DNA from: an uncultured Saprospiraceae bacterium
Lineage (GTDB): Bacteria > Bacteroidota > Bacteroidia > Chitinophagales > Saprospiraceae
Direction: 5' to 3'
Length of the DNA: 64,000 nucleotides
Assembly: GCA_937959275.1 (NCBI GenBank)
Contig: CALGLU010000005.1
Span: 1 to 64,000, forward strand
This document shows, one piece after another, positions 18,301 through 27,343 of this stretch. The notes beneath the pieces are model-generated. The model worked only from the letters and a program-made list of their open reading frames with translations. It was not told the origin of the DNA and made no database searches. How positions within the stretch are numbered: position 1 is the first letter of the stretch; each line of letters starts with the position of its first letter. The position numbers and the translations under genes are program-made.

Positions 18301-18405
18301 GATCATCGGATCACCTTCAGAATTTAAAATAGTACCTGTGACTGTCCGCTGGGAAAACCCCACAGCAGCACAAAACATAAGTACAAAACATAGATAGTGT
18401 TTCAT
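15346..18405 (-). CDS. SusC/RagA-family TonB-linked transporter
   Basis: A 1019-residue outer-membrane transporter. It has a signal peptide (about 1-18), a carboxypeptidase-regulatory-like domain (about 20-95, TVTGTILNSEGDPMIGANV), a TonB-box-like DEVVVTALG (about 96-104), a plug domain with GNSLAGKVAGVNV and the SusC hallmark LIVVDGVPINN, and a large barrel ending in LSAKF. It works with the SusD protein encoded downstream to import oligosaccharides or peptides using TonB energy. There is a long untranslated region of repeats upstream. Family assignment is firm; substrate is inferred only from the adjacent sialidase. Confidence 0.95.
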   Translation of the reverse strand: MKHYLCFVLMFCAAVGFSQRTVTGTILNSEGDPMIGANVIEQGTSNGTITDLDGIFSLEVANDATLDITYTGYTDQTIDIGNSSNFDIVLSEGAILDEVVVTALGIERKKRALAYSVTELDGSSLATAKEVNIGNSLAGKVAGVNVSNPATGPGGSTRIVIRGNGNISGNNQPLIVVDGVPINNDNLGSAGMWGGQDWGDGISSLNSDDIESMTVLKGNTAGALYGYRADNGVILVTTKKGKAGSGINVDFNSNLQFESILNQRDFQQEYGHGNRGAKPGDAAEALEFGVQSWGAAYDGSSVPQFDGVSRPYSHSGDNMSRFYDTGATWTNTLALSGGGEDYGFRLSGTNLANKGVVPNSTVDRRSFSANVNAKRGIFFGNISGSFINDDTRNRPGLSDSPGNPNYVPSVLPGSININDLRGPTDKIGALEDGTEVLWNGNGFNTNPWWSAYQFNRSNVKNRLFGNFQLGAELYTGLTLTGKIGMDRFNERRTNLTPYGTAFSTLGGISESNREVQEINTEAILRYVADINSSVGIDLLVGGNQQKNFSESIGVSGNNFNIPFLHTPKNGANQSTSYGYSQYQVNSVFAMAEFSLFNSLYVTATGRQDWFSALTDPNGGVSENSVFYPSIGVAYDLANGLGDKLPAIIDFAKVRASWAEVGGATDPYRLGLTYGIQGQGHLGQPLGAISSGSVPPAGLRPSTNAELEFGIDVRMFTGKLNVDIAVYNRSTTDGILNAGISATSGYGSKAVNVGEVTNKGIEILIDAQILRTNSFTWRSSINFAQNTNEVVSLLTPESDGEQIRLEESRTRNAYIHLVEGEPYSQVMGFSYARDGSGNIMLDDNGLPMQGELMAFGTGVHPTSIGWQNSFDFGNFGFSFLIDAKSGAKIYNATNAYGYFWGIHQNTLEGRTSGIGSVAAADVQDYYQRIAFGISEEHIQDANFVKLRELIVSYNVPNDLIPNAPFKNISLSLAGRNLALLASSTDNIDPESTYTTGNGQGLEMFGVPVTRSIGINLSAKF

Positions 18406-18740
18406 TAAATATAGTTTAGTTTATAATTGTGTACGTTAACATGCAAGCTCAAGATAACTATAGTTGGTACGACATACGAGTATGTTTTGAGTTTTATTTA
18501 TTAGAATTTAATGTTATATTTCGATGCGTTTATTGTGTCTAAAATTATCTCAATCAGCCATAAACAACTCTAAATCAAATCCTTATAAAAAATTGCCCAA
18601 TTTGATGTAACCAATGGCTAGCTATGGGTCATGGCCTATTGGAGAGATACGTGAGACCGATTTTGAGGTGGATTTGAAGTCAAAAACTTTAGAGATTCGT
18701 CTAACAACACATAAATAATATGCATTGGAAAATGTGCGTA
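18406..18740. other. Non-coding region upstream of the SusC gene
   Basis: No gene-like frame. The part nearest the SusC start should hold its promoter, but I did not find a clear TAnnTTTG element on the minus strand. A segment at about 18660-18706 (TTGAAGTCAAAAACTTTAGA) resembles the tandem repeat that follows and may be a decayed third copy. Confidence 0.35.
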
Positions 18741-18942
18741 TGATTCTTCGAGCGCTTATAAGCTCAAAGCAATAGGATTGAAGCAACCATATGTCTCTGA
18801 AGTTGAAAATTTCAGAGATCCATGAGGATAAAAAGACAGTCGCTCTACGATGGATCTTCGAGTGTTTTCAACCTCGAAGCAATACGATTGTAGCAATCCT
18901 ATGCCTCTACGTAAAGTTGAAACCTTTAGAGATCCGTATGTG
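18741..18942. repeat. Diverged tandem repeat, two units of about 90 bp
   Basis: The unit at 18741-18826 and the unit at 18851-18942 share blocks in the same order: ATCTTCGAG or ATTCTTCGAG, CGAAGCAATACGATTG or CAAAGCAATAGGATTG, AAGTTGAAA and TTTAGAGATCC or TTCAGAGATCC. The period is about 110 bases. Short open frames across it change with strand and are not gene-like. It looks like a decayed intergenic repeat. Confidence 0.6.
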
Positions 18943-18956
18943 TGAGATTCAATTTT

Positions 18957-18978
18957 CCTCAGACAGGAATGTCTGAGG
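18957..18978. terminator. Perfect 9-bp hairpin after the haem-c/DUF2231 gene
   Basis: CCTCAGACA (18957-18965) pairs with TGTCTGAGG (18970-18978) around GGAA, 10 bases beyond the minus-strand stop. On the minus strand the stem is followed by A rather than T, so a classic terminator is not certain; it may be a dispersed palindrome. Confidence 0.45.
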
Positions 18979-18988
18979 GACGTTTTGG

Positions 18989-21043
18989 TTAGCCTTCTAC
19001 TAGAATCTCGTCGATGAACATCCAGCAGGGAGCGCCTGGTGCAGGATGCCAATCTGGATTAACCAATTGGCTTTTGATATCGACCTTGATGTATTTGGCT
19101 TTACTCGTTTCTATTTCTACAAAAAAGTTTTTGAGTTCTGGAGCTGTGCTTTCTGTTGCAACTGGAATATCTAATTGACCTGCTTTTTGATATGTTTTAC
19201 CATTTGATGATAATGAGACAATGATTTGTTTGGGATAATGGATATAGGAACCGGCTGCTCTCAAGGCACTAACTGTGACACCTTTTACTTCTGTTTCAGC
19301 ATCAAGTGTCATCGTCGTGGTAAGGTGCTGCTTCTCATAACCTAGCCAAGCCCCATCTGTGAACTGTACGCTCCCCTTTCTAAAATCAATCAGGCTCGCC
19401 GCACCTTCAGCTTTGTACCTATCATTAGGCTGTGGTGACACAACGATTTTCTGGGGCTCAATCGATGCTCGGATAAATTGCCGCTCAGCAATCCCGCTTG
19501 GATCCCAACCATCTTTACGAGAAATAGCTCGGACTAAGCTTGTCGATTCGATGGTGAATGGGCCTGTATATACCGCCGACAATGAATCTGGAGTTGTCCC
19601 ATCTGTTGTATAATGTATGTTGACATTTTTAAAATTCATCTCTAGACTGACCAGCAATGAGTCTTTAAATAAGTCGCTTTCTGAGGTGATGAGTGGTTCT
19701 CTCAAAATGGCGTCTCCAAATAAATCTGTATCAAGCTGATATTCGATATTGAGTTTAGGCTTACTGTTACTGAGCTCTTCAATACCTTCTGCTGTCAATT
19801 TAGTTTGCCACACATATAAGTTTTTCAGCTGCTTCAATTCTTTTAAATCATCTAGAATCTCATCTGTCACATTGGAGCCATAGAGGTTTAAACTCTCCAA
19901 ATGATCTAAAGCTGTCAAGCGAGAAATTGTCTTGTTTGTTATCAGCGTATTTTGCAGTTTGAGCTTTCGCAAATGTTTGAATCTACCAATCCCTGAAAGC
20001 ATGTCATCGTCAACATTCGTATTGGCTAATTGGAGTTCAGAGACTTGATTAGACACCTTGTTTAAATTCCGCAACAGCGAAGACGAAATATCTTGTCTAT
20101 GCGATAAATTAATATCAAGCCAAGGACTGCTACTTCCCAATGCATTCACTTTGATGCCTTTGTTAAGCAAACCATTCAATTGATTACTAGACACTGGTTT
20201 TACATTCAATGAGGCATACGAAGATTTAGGCTGCTGGTATTTTTTCAGAATTGTCGAAATCGATTCTGGCACCTCCAAGGCATTGATCTGCTTGTCAAAT
20301 GAAGCACCGCTATCTATCCACCATGTTAGTAAGGCCACTTCATCCTTTGACAATTGCTTCTTGCCTTTTGGCGGCATATGCTCTTTTTCTTCAAGCGGTA
20401 CATGCAGTCGATTGATCAATGGACTCTTCGTTGATTTTCCAGCAAGAAGAACCGCACCTTCTTTACCACCCTTTCGGATACCGTCTTGTGTCGTCATAAT
20501 CAGATCACCTTTCGCTTTGGATGGATTATGGCAGCCATTACATTTTGCAGTTAGTATAGGTGCGATGATTTCTTCAAAGGCAATGGCCTCTTCAATGTTT
20601 TCAATTTGCACTGCTTGTGCAGATGACTTTCCCGCAAAAAGAAAATCTGAGCCATGGGTCATGCTGCCACCAAAATGACCGGTCAATCCAAGCAAAACAC
20701 TAACGCCAACTAATGAATACGAATAAAGAGTTGATCTAGTATTCGCCTTAATCGTTCGCCGATGCTGCCACCATACCCACACACTCAGGCAAGCCAATGC
20801 AATCGCCGACCATTGATGCCTCGACAATAAGGTCTGATCGTAATCCCCATTATTGGCCAAATTCAAACCTGTCACAACGGCAACAATTGAACTAACTGCA
20901 CCCACACCCCAAACAAATGACATGGCTGACTTAAGTGTTTCTTTTTGTCCAAACCGAATGGCACATTCCATCAGCATTCCCAATAAAAGAATCCCAATAG
21001 GCAAGTGAATAATTAGGGGATGTAAGCGACCAATAATATCCAT
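18989..21043 (-). CDS. Membrane DUF2231 protein with haem-c site, LRR and chitobiase-like domains
   Basis: A 684-residue mosaic. Residues 1-125 are a DUF2231-type membrane domain with about four helices (RLHPLIIHLPIGILLLGM). A planctomycete-type cytochrome c segment carries CNGCH (168-172) and MPPKGKKQLS downstream. Residues about 290-420 are leucine-rich repeat-like (LRKLKLQNTLITNKTISRLTALDHLESLNL). Then comes a chitobiase C-terminal-like module (YTTDGTTPDSLSAVYTGPF, about 475-495) and a discoidin-like end. The gene is 3 bases from the DUF1501 gene, so they form one transcript with the DUF1549 gene. The family occurs in planctomycete and Bacteroidota glycan-degradation loci; an electron-transfer or surface role is inferred, not shown. 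Confidence 0.85.
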   Translation of the reverse strand: MDIIGRLHPLIIHLPIGILLLGMLMECAIRFGQKETLKSAMSFVWGVGAVSSIVAVVTGLNLANNGDYDQTLLSRHQWSAIALACLSVWVWWQHRRTIKANTRSTLYSYSLVGVSVLLGLTGHFGGSMTHGSDFLFAGKSSAQAVQIENIEEAIAFEEIIAPILTAKCNGCHNPSKAKGDLIMTTQDGIRKGGKEGAVLLAGKSTKSPLINRLHVPLEEKEHMPPKGKKQLSKDEVALLTWWIDSGASFDKQINALEVPESISTILKKYQQPKSSYASLNVKPVSSNQLNGLLNKGIKVNALGSSSPWLDINLSHRQDISSSLLRNLNKVSNQVSELQLANTNVDDDMLSGIGRFKHLRKLKLQNTLITNKTISRLTALDHLESLNLYGSNVTDEILDDLKELKQLKNLYVWQTKLTAEGIEELSNSKPKLNIEYQLDTDLFGDAILREPLITSESDLFKDSLLVSLEMNFKNVNIHYTTDGTTPDSLSAVYTGPFTIESTSLVRAISRKDGWDPSGIAERQFIRASIEPQKIVVSPQPNDRYKAEGAASLIDFRKGSVQFTDGAWLGYEKQHLTTTMTLDAETEVKGVTVSALRAAGSYIHYPKQIIVSLSSNGKTYQKAGQLDIPVATESTAPELKNFFVEIETSKAKYIKVDIKSQLVNPDWHPAPGAPCWMFIDEILVEG

Positions 21044-21046
21044 AGA

Positions 21047-22525
21047 CTAAGCCAATATATCATTTACGACGGAACCATGAACATCTGTCAATCGAAATCG
21101 ACGACCTTGATATTTATAGGTGAATTTTTCATGATCGACACCGAGTAATTTCATAATCGTAGCTTGAAAATCGTGTACATGTACTGGATTCTCTGTGATG
21201 TTATAGCCAAAATCATCTGTCTCACCATACACCATCCCAGGCTTGACACCACCTCCCGCCATCCAGATTGAAAAGGATCGAGGATGATGATCCCGTCCGT
21301 AATTGGTATCTGTCAATGTACCTTGAGAATAATTCGTCCGCCCAAACTCTCCTCCCCAAATCACAAGTGTATCTTCTAGCAAACCGCGTTGCTTCAAATC
21401 CATAATGAGTGCTGCCGATGGCTGATCCACATCTTTGGCCTGCGCAGCTAATGCTGTTGGCAAATTGTCATGTTGATCCCAGCCCATGTGGTACAACTGG
21501 ATAAAGCGCACATCTCTCTCCGCCAGGCGCCGAGCTAAAATGCAATTGGCTGCATATGTCCCGGGCACGGTTGAGTCTGGCCCATACATCTGGTAGATGT
21601 GATCTGGTTCATTATCAATATTCATCACATCAGGCACGCTCGTCTGCATCCGATAGGCCATCTCGTATTGAGCAATTCTAGTCGTTATTTCAGGATCACC
21701 AAATTCTTGCAATTGTTTCTCATTTAGCTCTGCAAGCTTGTCAAGCATCTGGCGCCGGCTGTTGCGATCCATCCCATCAGGATCGTTTAGGTATAAGACT
21801 GGATCTTTGCCTGATCTAAATTGCACACCTTGATGTAGCGAATGTAAAAACCCATTGCCCCACAATCTTGAATAGAGCGGTTGGCCAAATGGTCTACCTG
21901 TACCTCTTGACAGCAAGACACAAAAACCTGGCAAATCTTCATTTTCGCTACCCAAGCCATAGCTCAGCCAAGAGCCCATGCTCGGACGTCCAGGTTGCTG
22001 CGAACCAGTCTGAAAAAATGTAATCGCTGGATCGTGATTGATCGCCTCGGTATGCATTGATTTTACAATACATAATTCATCTGCAATTTTTGCTGTATAG
22101 GGCAAAGCATCACTCATGTATGCGCCACTCTGCCCATATTGTTTAAAGTCAAATATTGACCCCACCAACGGAAACGAATCCTGCCCAGAAGTCATGCCCG
22201 TCAATCGCTGCCCTTTACGAATCGACTCTGGCAACTCTTCACCACGTCGCTCATTTAATAAAGGCTTATAATCAAATAACTCTAATTGTGAAGGACCACC
22301 ACTTTGAAATAAGTAAATGATTCGTCTTGCTTTGGGTGCGAAGTGAAGCGCATCGATTGCCCCATTACCACTTTTGTCAATTCGCTCTATAATACCTTTG
22401 TCTCCTTTAGTAAAAAAACTCATCCCTAGAATAGACGACAACGCAGCTGTACCAATCCCAAGACTAGACTTGGATAAAAAGGCTCTTCTATTCTGCATCA
22501 ATGATCGCTTGAGTAATTCTTCCAT
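21047..22525 (-). CDS. DUF1501 exported protein
   Basis: A 492-residue protein of the DUF1501 family, related to the sulfatase/alkaline phosphatase fold. The N-terminus [23 protein letters not shown] is a Tat-type signal (twin arginine at about 12-13), so it is exported folded. Further family marks are [18 protein letters not shown] and [12 protein letters not shown] with conserved His/Asp ([17 protein letters not shown]). A second ATG nine codons in is also possible as a start. It lies between the DUF1549/1553 gene (9-base gap) and the haem-c gene (3-base gap). Such trios are typical of Planctomycetes. Its activity is not established. Confidence 0.93.
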   Translation of the reverse strand: MEELLKRSLMQNRRAFLSKSSLGIGTAALSSILGMSFFTKGDKGIIERIDKSGNGAIDALHFAPKARRIIYLFQSGGPSQLELFDYKPLLNERRGEELPESIRKGQRLTGMTSGQDSFPLVGSIFDFKQYGQSGAYMSDALPYTAKIADELCIVKSMHTEAINHDPAITFFQTGSQQPGRPSMGSWLSYGLGSENEDLPGFCVLLSRGTGRPFGQPLYSRLWGNGFLHSLHQGVQFRSGKDPVLYLNDPDGMDRNSRRQMLDKLAELNEKQLQEFGDPEITTRIAQYEMAYRMQTSVPDVMNIDNEPDHIYQMYGPDSTVPGTYAANCILARRLAERDVRFIQLYHMGWDQHDNLPTALAAQAKDVDQPSAALIMDLKQRGLLEDTLVIWGGEFGRTNYSQGTLTDTNYGRDHHPRSFSIWMAGGGVKPGMVYGETDDFGYNITENPVHVHDFQATIMKLLGVDHEKFTYKYQGRRFRLTDVHGSVVNDILA

Positions 22526-22534
22526 ATCGTTTAT

Positions 22535-24859
22535 TTATCCACGGGTGATGGTTTCATCTAAATTCATAATGGCACTGGCTACTGCAGCATATGCAGCAAA
22601 CTCAGGAGACTCTATCAGTTTTGTCATTTGAAAATTACCCACTTTTAAAAAGTCTTCTGCATCAGCGGGGTTTGCTTCAAAGCGTTTTAATTCATCTTGG
22701 TATAAACTCAGGATGACATCGACTTCTTCTTGCAGCGGAGCTCTAGATGTGGCTAACTCAAACATATGACTGATTCTCTCTGCTGGGCTAGACTCGATGT
22801 CTTCGATAGAGCGATAGGCTAGCATGCGAGAGGCTTCGACGATTTGTGGGTCATTCATCATGACGAGGGCTTGCAAGGGCGTACTGGTATTTTGCCGCTT
22901 GACACTACAGAGATCTCTCGATGCTGAATCGAAGGTCATCATACTTGGTGGAGGTACTGTACGTTTCCAAAATGTATACAAACTTCGTCGATATAAACCA
23001 TCCCCTTTATCTTCTACATATTTTGCTGTACTGCCGCCGCCGCCGCCAGTCGTCTCTTGCCACAATCCATTCGGCTGATAGGGCTTGACACTTGGCCCGC
23101 CGACTTGATCAACTAATAACTTGCTGATATCGAGCGCATGATCACGGATCATTTCTGCTTGGAGTCTTCGTCGTGGAGCTCTTGCTAGTAATAAATTTTC
23201 AGGATCTATTTCTAGGAGTTCGGGGCTTACTTTAGCTGACTGTTGATAGGTCGCAGAGAGCATGATATATTTCAACATGTTCTTCACATCCCAGCCTTCT
23301 GTTCTATATTTTACGGCTAGATAATCTAATAACTTGGGATGGGTCGGCAAGGTGCCTTGATTACCAAAATCATCAGCCGTTTTTACAATGCCGTTACCAA
23401 ACAATTGTTGCCAGAGTCGATTGACTGCCACACGCGAAGCCAAAGGATTCTTCTCATCAAACAACCATTTGGCTAAACCCAATCTATTTTTGTCGTACTC
23501 CTCTGAGTATGTCAGAATCGATTCAGGTGTAGAGGGAAAGACTTCTGTAGTGGGTTGGTCGTATTGGCCTCTGCTGAGGATATGTGCCTGGCGAGGTTCA
23601 TCTAATTCTCCCATGACTAGCACAGGTACTTCTTTAATACTATCTACACTGCTTATAAAATCAACTGTTGAATTCATCTGTTCTTGTGTAAGCATGATAT
23701 AAGGTTCGGGAATCGCTCCATAGCTAGGGATCAATCCGACTTCAGGCACACTATTAAAGAAGCTATATAATTCGTAATAATTTTTTTGAGAAATGGGATC
23801 GTATTTGTGATCATGGCACCGCGCACACTCCATCGACATGCCGATGAATGCCATTCCGAAAGTGTTGGTTCTGTCGGCAACATATTCGACTCTATACTCT
23901 TCGGGGATGACACCACCCTCTTGTGTAATCTTGTGATTGCGATTAAAGGCTGTCGCTATTTTTTGCTCTAGCGTTGCATCAGGCAACAAGTCTCCAGCAA
24001 GTTGCCAGCTTACAAATTGGTCATAGGGAAGATTCGTATCGAAGGCATGGATGACCCAATCTCTCCAAGGCCAATTATAACGTTCGAGATCATCTTGATA
24101 GCCATGTGTATCTGCATAGCGAGCGAGGTCAAGCCAGTCAGCCGCCATCCGTTCGGCATAGGCCGTACTGCCTAATAAGTTATCTAATTGCTTTTCAAAG
24201 GCATCAGTAGAGTCGTCCTGCTCAAATGTTTGGAGTTGCTTTTCCGTTGGAGCCAAACCTGTCAAATCAAAACTTGCTCTTCTCAACAATCGACGTTTAT
24301 CAGCTTTTTCATTAGGTGTCAGTTGCTGGGCTTCTAATTTATGGATCACAAAATAATCAATTTCATTATTGACCCAATCCGCATTGCTTATGATTGGTAA
24401 GTCGGCTTGTGTCGGAGGGATGAGTGACCAATGCTCTTTCCATTCTGCGCCTTGCTCTATCCACTTTGTTAATATTTCTTTTTCGTAGTCCGTTAATACC
24501 AAATTGGATTCAGGTGGCGGCATGATGTCGTCAGGATCTTCTGTATAGATCCGGCTGACTAATGTAGAGCTATCTGGTTGTCCCGGAAAAATAGCATATC
24601 TGTTTTTATCATCACCTAATGCTGCAAGCGCCATGTCTTTGGTGTGAAATGCCAAATCTGCTTCTCTCACATTTTCATCTGGCCCGTGACATTTAAAGCA
24701 CCGATCAGATAAGATTGGTTTGACATGAAAATTAAAATCGATTTGATATGGAATTTGTTGGGTTCGTTGTGCTATGCCTGTGCCATCAGGTGATTGTCGG
24801 CAAGAATACAAGCAAGCAAGCACGACAAAAGCCAGACTTAATAGAGTACTATTTTTCAT
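22535..24859 (-). CDS. DUF1549/DUF1553 secreted lipoprotein with cytochrome c-like N-terminus
   Basis: A 774-residue protein. A lipoprotein signal (LAFVVLACLYSC) is followed by a planctomycete cytochrome c segment with CFKCHGPDE (about 54-62) and MPPPES. DUF1549 (about 160-370) includes RRASFDLTGLAPT and ERMAADWLDLARYADTHGYQDD; DUF1553 (about 480-740) includes NRLWQQLFGNGIVKTADDFGNQG and the PLQALVMMNDPQIVEASR motif. It is the first gene of the three-gene unit. In Planctomycetes these proteins are numerous, associated with glycan or sulfated polysaccharide use, but their catalytic role is unproven. Confidence 0.93.
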   Translation of the reverse strand: MKNSTLLSLAFVVLACLYSCRQSPDGTGIAQRTQQIPYQIDFNFHVKPILSDRCFKCHGPDENVREADLAFHTKDMALAALGDDKNRYAIFPGQPDSSTLVSRIYTEDPDDIMPPPESNLVLTDYEKEILTKWIEQGAEWKEHWSLIPPTQADLPIISNADWVNNEIDYFVIHKLEAQQLTPNEKADKRRLLRRASFDLTGLAPTEKQLQTFEQDDSTDAFEKQLDNLLGSTAYAERMAADWLDLARYADTHGYQDDLERYNWPWRDWVIHAFDTNLPYDQFVSWQLAGDLLPDATLEQKIATAFNRNHKITQEGGVIPEEYRVEYVADRTNTFGMAFIGMSMECARCHDHKYDPISQKNYYELYSFFNSVPEVGLIPSYGAIPEPYIMLTQEQMNSTVDFISSVDSIKEVPVLVMGELDEPRQAHILSRGQYDQPTTEVFPSTPESILTYSEEYDKNRLGLAKWLFDEKNPLASRVAVNRLWQQLFGNGIVKTADDFGNQGTLPTHPKLLDYLAVKYRTEGWDVKNMLKYIMLSATYQQSAKVSPELLEIDPENLLLARAPRRRLQAEMIRDHALDISKLLVDQVGGPSVKPYQPNGLWQETTGGGGGSTAKYVEDKGDGLYRRSLYTFWKRTVPPPSMMTFDSASRDLCSVKRQNTSTPLQALVMMNDPQIVEASRMLAYRSIEDIESSPAERISHMFELATSRAPLQEEVDVILSLYQDELKRFEANPADAEDFLKVGNFQMTKLIESPEFAAYAAVASAIMNLDETITRG

Positions 24860-25049
24860 ACGATTTTAGCGATATGTCATATCATCATCAGAACACCAGT
24901 TGAATATAGTGTCTAATGTACGAAGAGCAAATTGGATTTACGAGTTGGTATTGGTAAAACTTGGAGTCTCGTGTTAGTATTGAATGCAAATCAAAATTGG
25001 TCATTATGAAAATGCTTAAAGCTGTTTTAATACATAAACTGAGGTAGGA
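24860..25049. other. Divergent intergenic region
   Basis: Lies between the start of the DUF1549/1553 gene and the plus-strand oxidoreductase, so it should carry both promoters. I see no clear consensus element and no gene in it. Confidence 0.3.
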
Positions 25050-25172
25050 ACCCCCTTGATCCCCTTAAAAAGGGGGACGTTTAAACTTAGTATAAACTAA
25101 AATCACTTTAAGCAAAACGTTTAGGTGAAAACTAAGGACAAGTCCTCTTTTTAAAAGGGGGATACAGTGGGT
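25050..25172. repeat. Inverted-repeat element with CCCCTTAAAAAGGGG ends
   Basis: The left end (25051-25077) holds CCCCCTTGATCCCC and TTAAAAAGGGGGA; the right end (25143-25172) holds CCTCTTTTTAAAAGGGGGA and TACAGTGGG. The two ends are imperfectly complementary over about 25 bases, and each also holds a self-complementary core. This looks like a dispersed intergenic palindromic element of about 120 bp. No reading frame inside. Confidence 0.5.
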
Positions 25173-25312
25173 TTGATATCCATAGAAAATAGTTTAGAGA
25201 CACTTAGCAATTATATCTTCCTCACTGTATAAACAGCACCTTCAGATCTACACCAACTATCGGACACAAGTGTTTATTGTTCTTCTTATATTCATTATAC
25301 CAAAAGTATACT

Positions 25313-27124
25313 ATGAATTTTATTTGGTCTTCAATCATCAGTTTAATCTTTTTACTATCATGCAATGAATCTGCTAATCAAGAGCAATATGATGTGGTGG
25401 TTCTCGGAGCAGGGACAGGTGCTGTTGCAGCTGCCATCCAGTCTGCCCGATCGGGAGCAGAGACGATATTAGTTAACCCGCAGCCTTGGTTAGGCGGCAT
25501 GCTTACCTCAGCGGGTGTGTCTGCTACGGATGGCAATCATAAACTACATGCGGGCTTGTGGGCGGAGTGGAGAGCATTGCTCCGATCACATTATGGAGGG
25601 CCCGATAGTTTGTTTACAGGTTGGGTGAGCAATACAATGTTTGAACCACATATTGGGGAGCAATACTGGCGATACTTGGCAAAGAAAGAAAAACGCTTGA
25701 CGATTTACGATTCTACTCGATGGGGAGATATTAAAAAACTTGATGAGTGGCTTATCCAACTACCATCCGTTGATAAACAAATCAGTGGTCAAATCCTTAT
25801 TGATGGTACTGACTTAGGAGATGTTGCCGCACAGGTCGGTGTTGGCTTTGATCTGGGCATGGATAGTCATCATACGACTGGTGAATCAATGGCACCAGAG
25901 ACTGCCAATGAGATCATTCAAGACTTTACCTACGCTGCCATATTAAAGGACTATGGACCTGGGCAAAATAAAACCATTGAGAAACCCTTGGGTTATCGTA
26001 AAGACTTGTATGACTGTTCATGTCAACATAACTGTGATGATCCCAAAATGCATCCTTGTGATGTGATGCTCAATTATGGCAAACTCCCCAATCAAAAATA
26101 CATGATCAATTGGCCCTTTCATGGGAATGATTACTATGCCAACATGGTCAACTTAAATCGACAGGAAAGAGATTCTGTCTATCAATTAGCAAAAGAGCAC
26201 ACGCTAGGATTTGTATACTACATCCAAACAGAGTTGGGGTTTTCTCATCTTGGTTTGGCAGATGATGAGTTTCCGACAACAGACCAATTGGCATTGATGC
26301 CATATCATCGTGAAGGGCGGCGGATACATGGCATGACACAATTGAATGTCAACCATATTTCAAAACCTTTTGATCATAATCTCTATAAAACCGGTATTGC
26401 TGTTGGGGACTACCCTATCGATCACCATCATGGCAAACATCCAGAATCACCTGATATAGAATTTCCAAATGTGCCTTCGTTTTCGATACCGATTGGCGCG
26501 ATTATTCCCAAGAGCATTGACGATTTTTTGATCGCAGATAAAGCGATGTCAGTGACTAATATTGTCAATGGTGCCTCGCGACTGCAGCCAGTAATCATCC
26601 AAGTCGGGCAGGCTGCGGGCTTGATTGCTGCGATGTCAGTTGAGCAACAAAAGTCTCCTAAGCAGTTAAACATTAGAGAGGCGCAACGAGCTTTGATTGA
26701 GGCGCAAGGATATATTATGCCTTACATCGATGTCAGTCCAGAAGATGCTTTCTTTGGCGCGGTGCAGCGTATTGGGGCGACAGGCATTTTGAAAGGTCGG
26801 CCAGTTCCATTTAAGTGGGCGAACCAAACTTGGTTTGACCCAGACAGCTTACTTGTGGTTGACGAATTAAAAGCTAACTTAATTGAATACGATGCAGGGT
26901 TTTCAGATTTAGAATTGTTAGGAAAACATATTAGTCAGTCGCAGGTGCAGGATATTATTCAATTTGGGTGCAAGCTCTTTGACTTGGAGTGTCAGCATGA
27001 TGGGATTAAAATTATTCCGTATAATTTTCCTGTGACGAGAGCAGAGTTTGCTATTGAACTGGATTTGGGTTTGAATCCATTTGGATTGAAGGATGTCGAT
27101 TTTGAAGGAACATTTATGGAGTAG
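25313..27124 (+). CDS. FAD-dependent oxidoreductase, lipoprotein
   Basis: A 603-residue flavoprotein of the FAD-dependent oxidoreductase group found in polysaccharide-degrading bacteria. I start at the ATG giving MNFIWSSIISLIFLLSC, since this makes a lipoprotein signal with lipid cysteine at about 17; the frame before it lacks an ATG. The dinucleotide-binding motif VVVLGAGTGAVAAAIQSARSG follows at once, then GGMLTSAGVSATDGNH. A C-terminal domain (from about residue 450) carries EAQGYIMPYIDVSPEDAFFGAVQRIGATG, seen in xanthan- or rhamnogalacturonan-associated relatives. It faces away from the DUF1501 unit; a shared role in glycan oxidation is an inference. Confidence 0.87.
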   Translation: MNFIWSSIISLIFLLSCNESANQEQYDVVVLGAGTGAVAAAIQSARSGAETILVNPQPWLGGMLTSAGVSATDGNHKLHAGLWAEWRALLRSHYGGPDSLFTGWVSNTMFEPHIGEQYWRYLAKKEKRLTIYDSTRWGDIKKLDEWLIQLPSVDKQISGQILIDGTDLGDVAAQVGVGFDLGMDSHHTTGESMAPETANEIIQDFTYAAILKDYGPGQNKTIEKPLGYRKDLYDCSCQHNCDDPKMHPCDVMLNYGKLPNQKYMINWPFHGNDYYANMVNLNRQERDSVYQLAKEHTLGFVYYIQTELGFSHLGLADDEFPTTDQLALMPYHREGRRIHGMTQLNVNHISKPFDHNLYKTGIAVGDYPIDHHHGKHPESPDIEFPNVPSFSIPIGAIIPKSIDDFLIADKAMSVTNIVNGASRLQPVIIQVGQAAGLIAAMSVEQQKSPKQLNIREAQRALIEAQGYIMPYIDVSPEDAFFGAVQRIGATGILKGRPVPFKWANQTWFDPDSLLVVDELKANLIEYDAGFSDLELLGKHISQSQVQDIIQFGCKLFDLECQHDGIKIIPYNFPVTRAEFAIELDLGLNPFGLKDVDFEGTFME

Positions 27125-27285
27125 TTAATCAACTGTTTTAAACATCTAATTTATATTTCCTCCTCATTCTAGATTTAAACTTTTCATTATTGAATAGTAA
27201 GAGATCCTAAATCGAATTCAAAAAAGTGCGTGTCAATATGAATCTGCCTGACTGGTAGATTATATGTTTGCAATTAAATAAGGTC

Positions 27286-27325
27286 AATGGTCTATAATGT
27301 TAACTGATATTAACTTTAGACCATT
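27286..27325 (+). ncRNA. Left-end hairpin of the IS110 element
   Basis: AATGGTCTA (27286-27294) pairs perfectly with TAGACCATT (27317-27325). Inside, GTTAA (27299-27303) pairs with TTAAC (27310-27314) around CTGATA. It ends 18 bases before the transposase start. In the IS110 subgroup this end encodes the bridge RNA; in the IS1111 subgroup it does not. It may instead be a translation-control hairpin. Confidence 0.45.
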
Positions 27326-27343
27326 AACATTAAAAAAATTCAA

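Noticed and set aside
18756-19052. 98-codon minus-strand frame across the tandem repeat
   Set aside because: It runs through repeated DNA and the end of the haem-c/DUF2231 gene in another frame.
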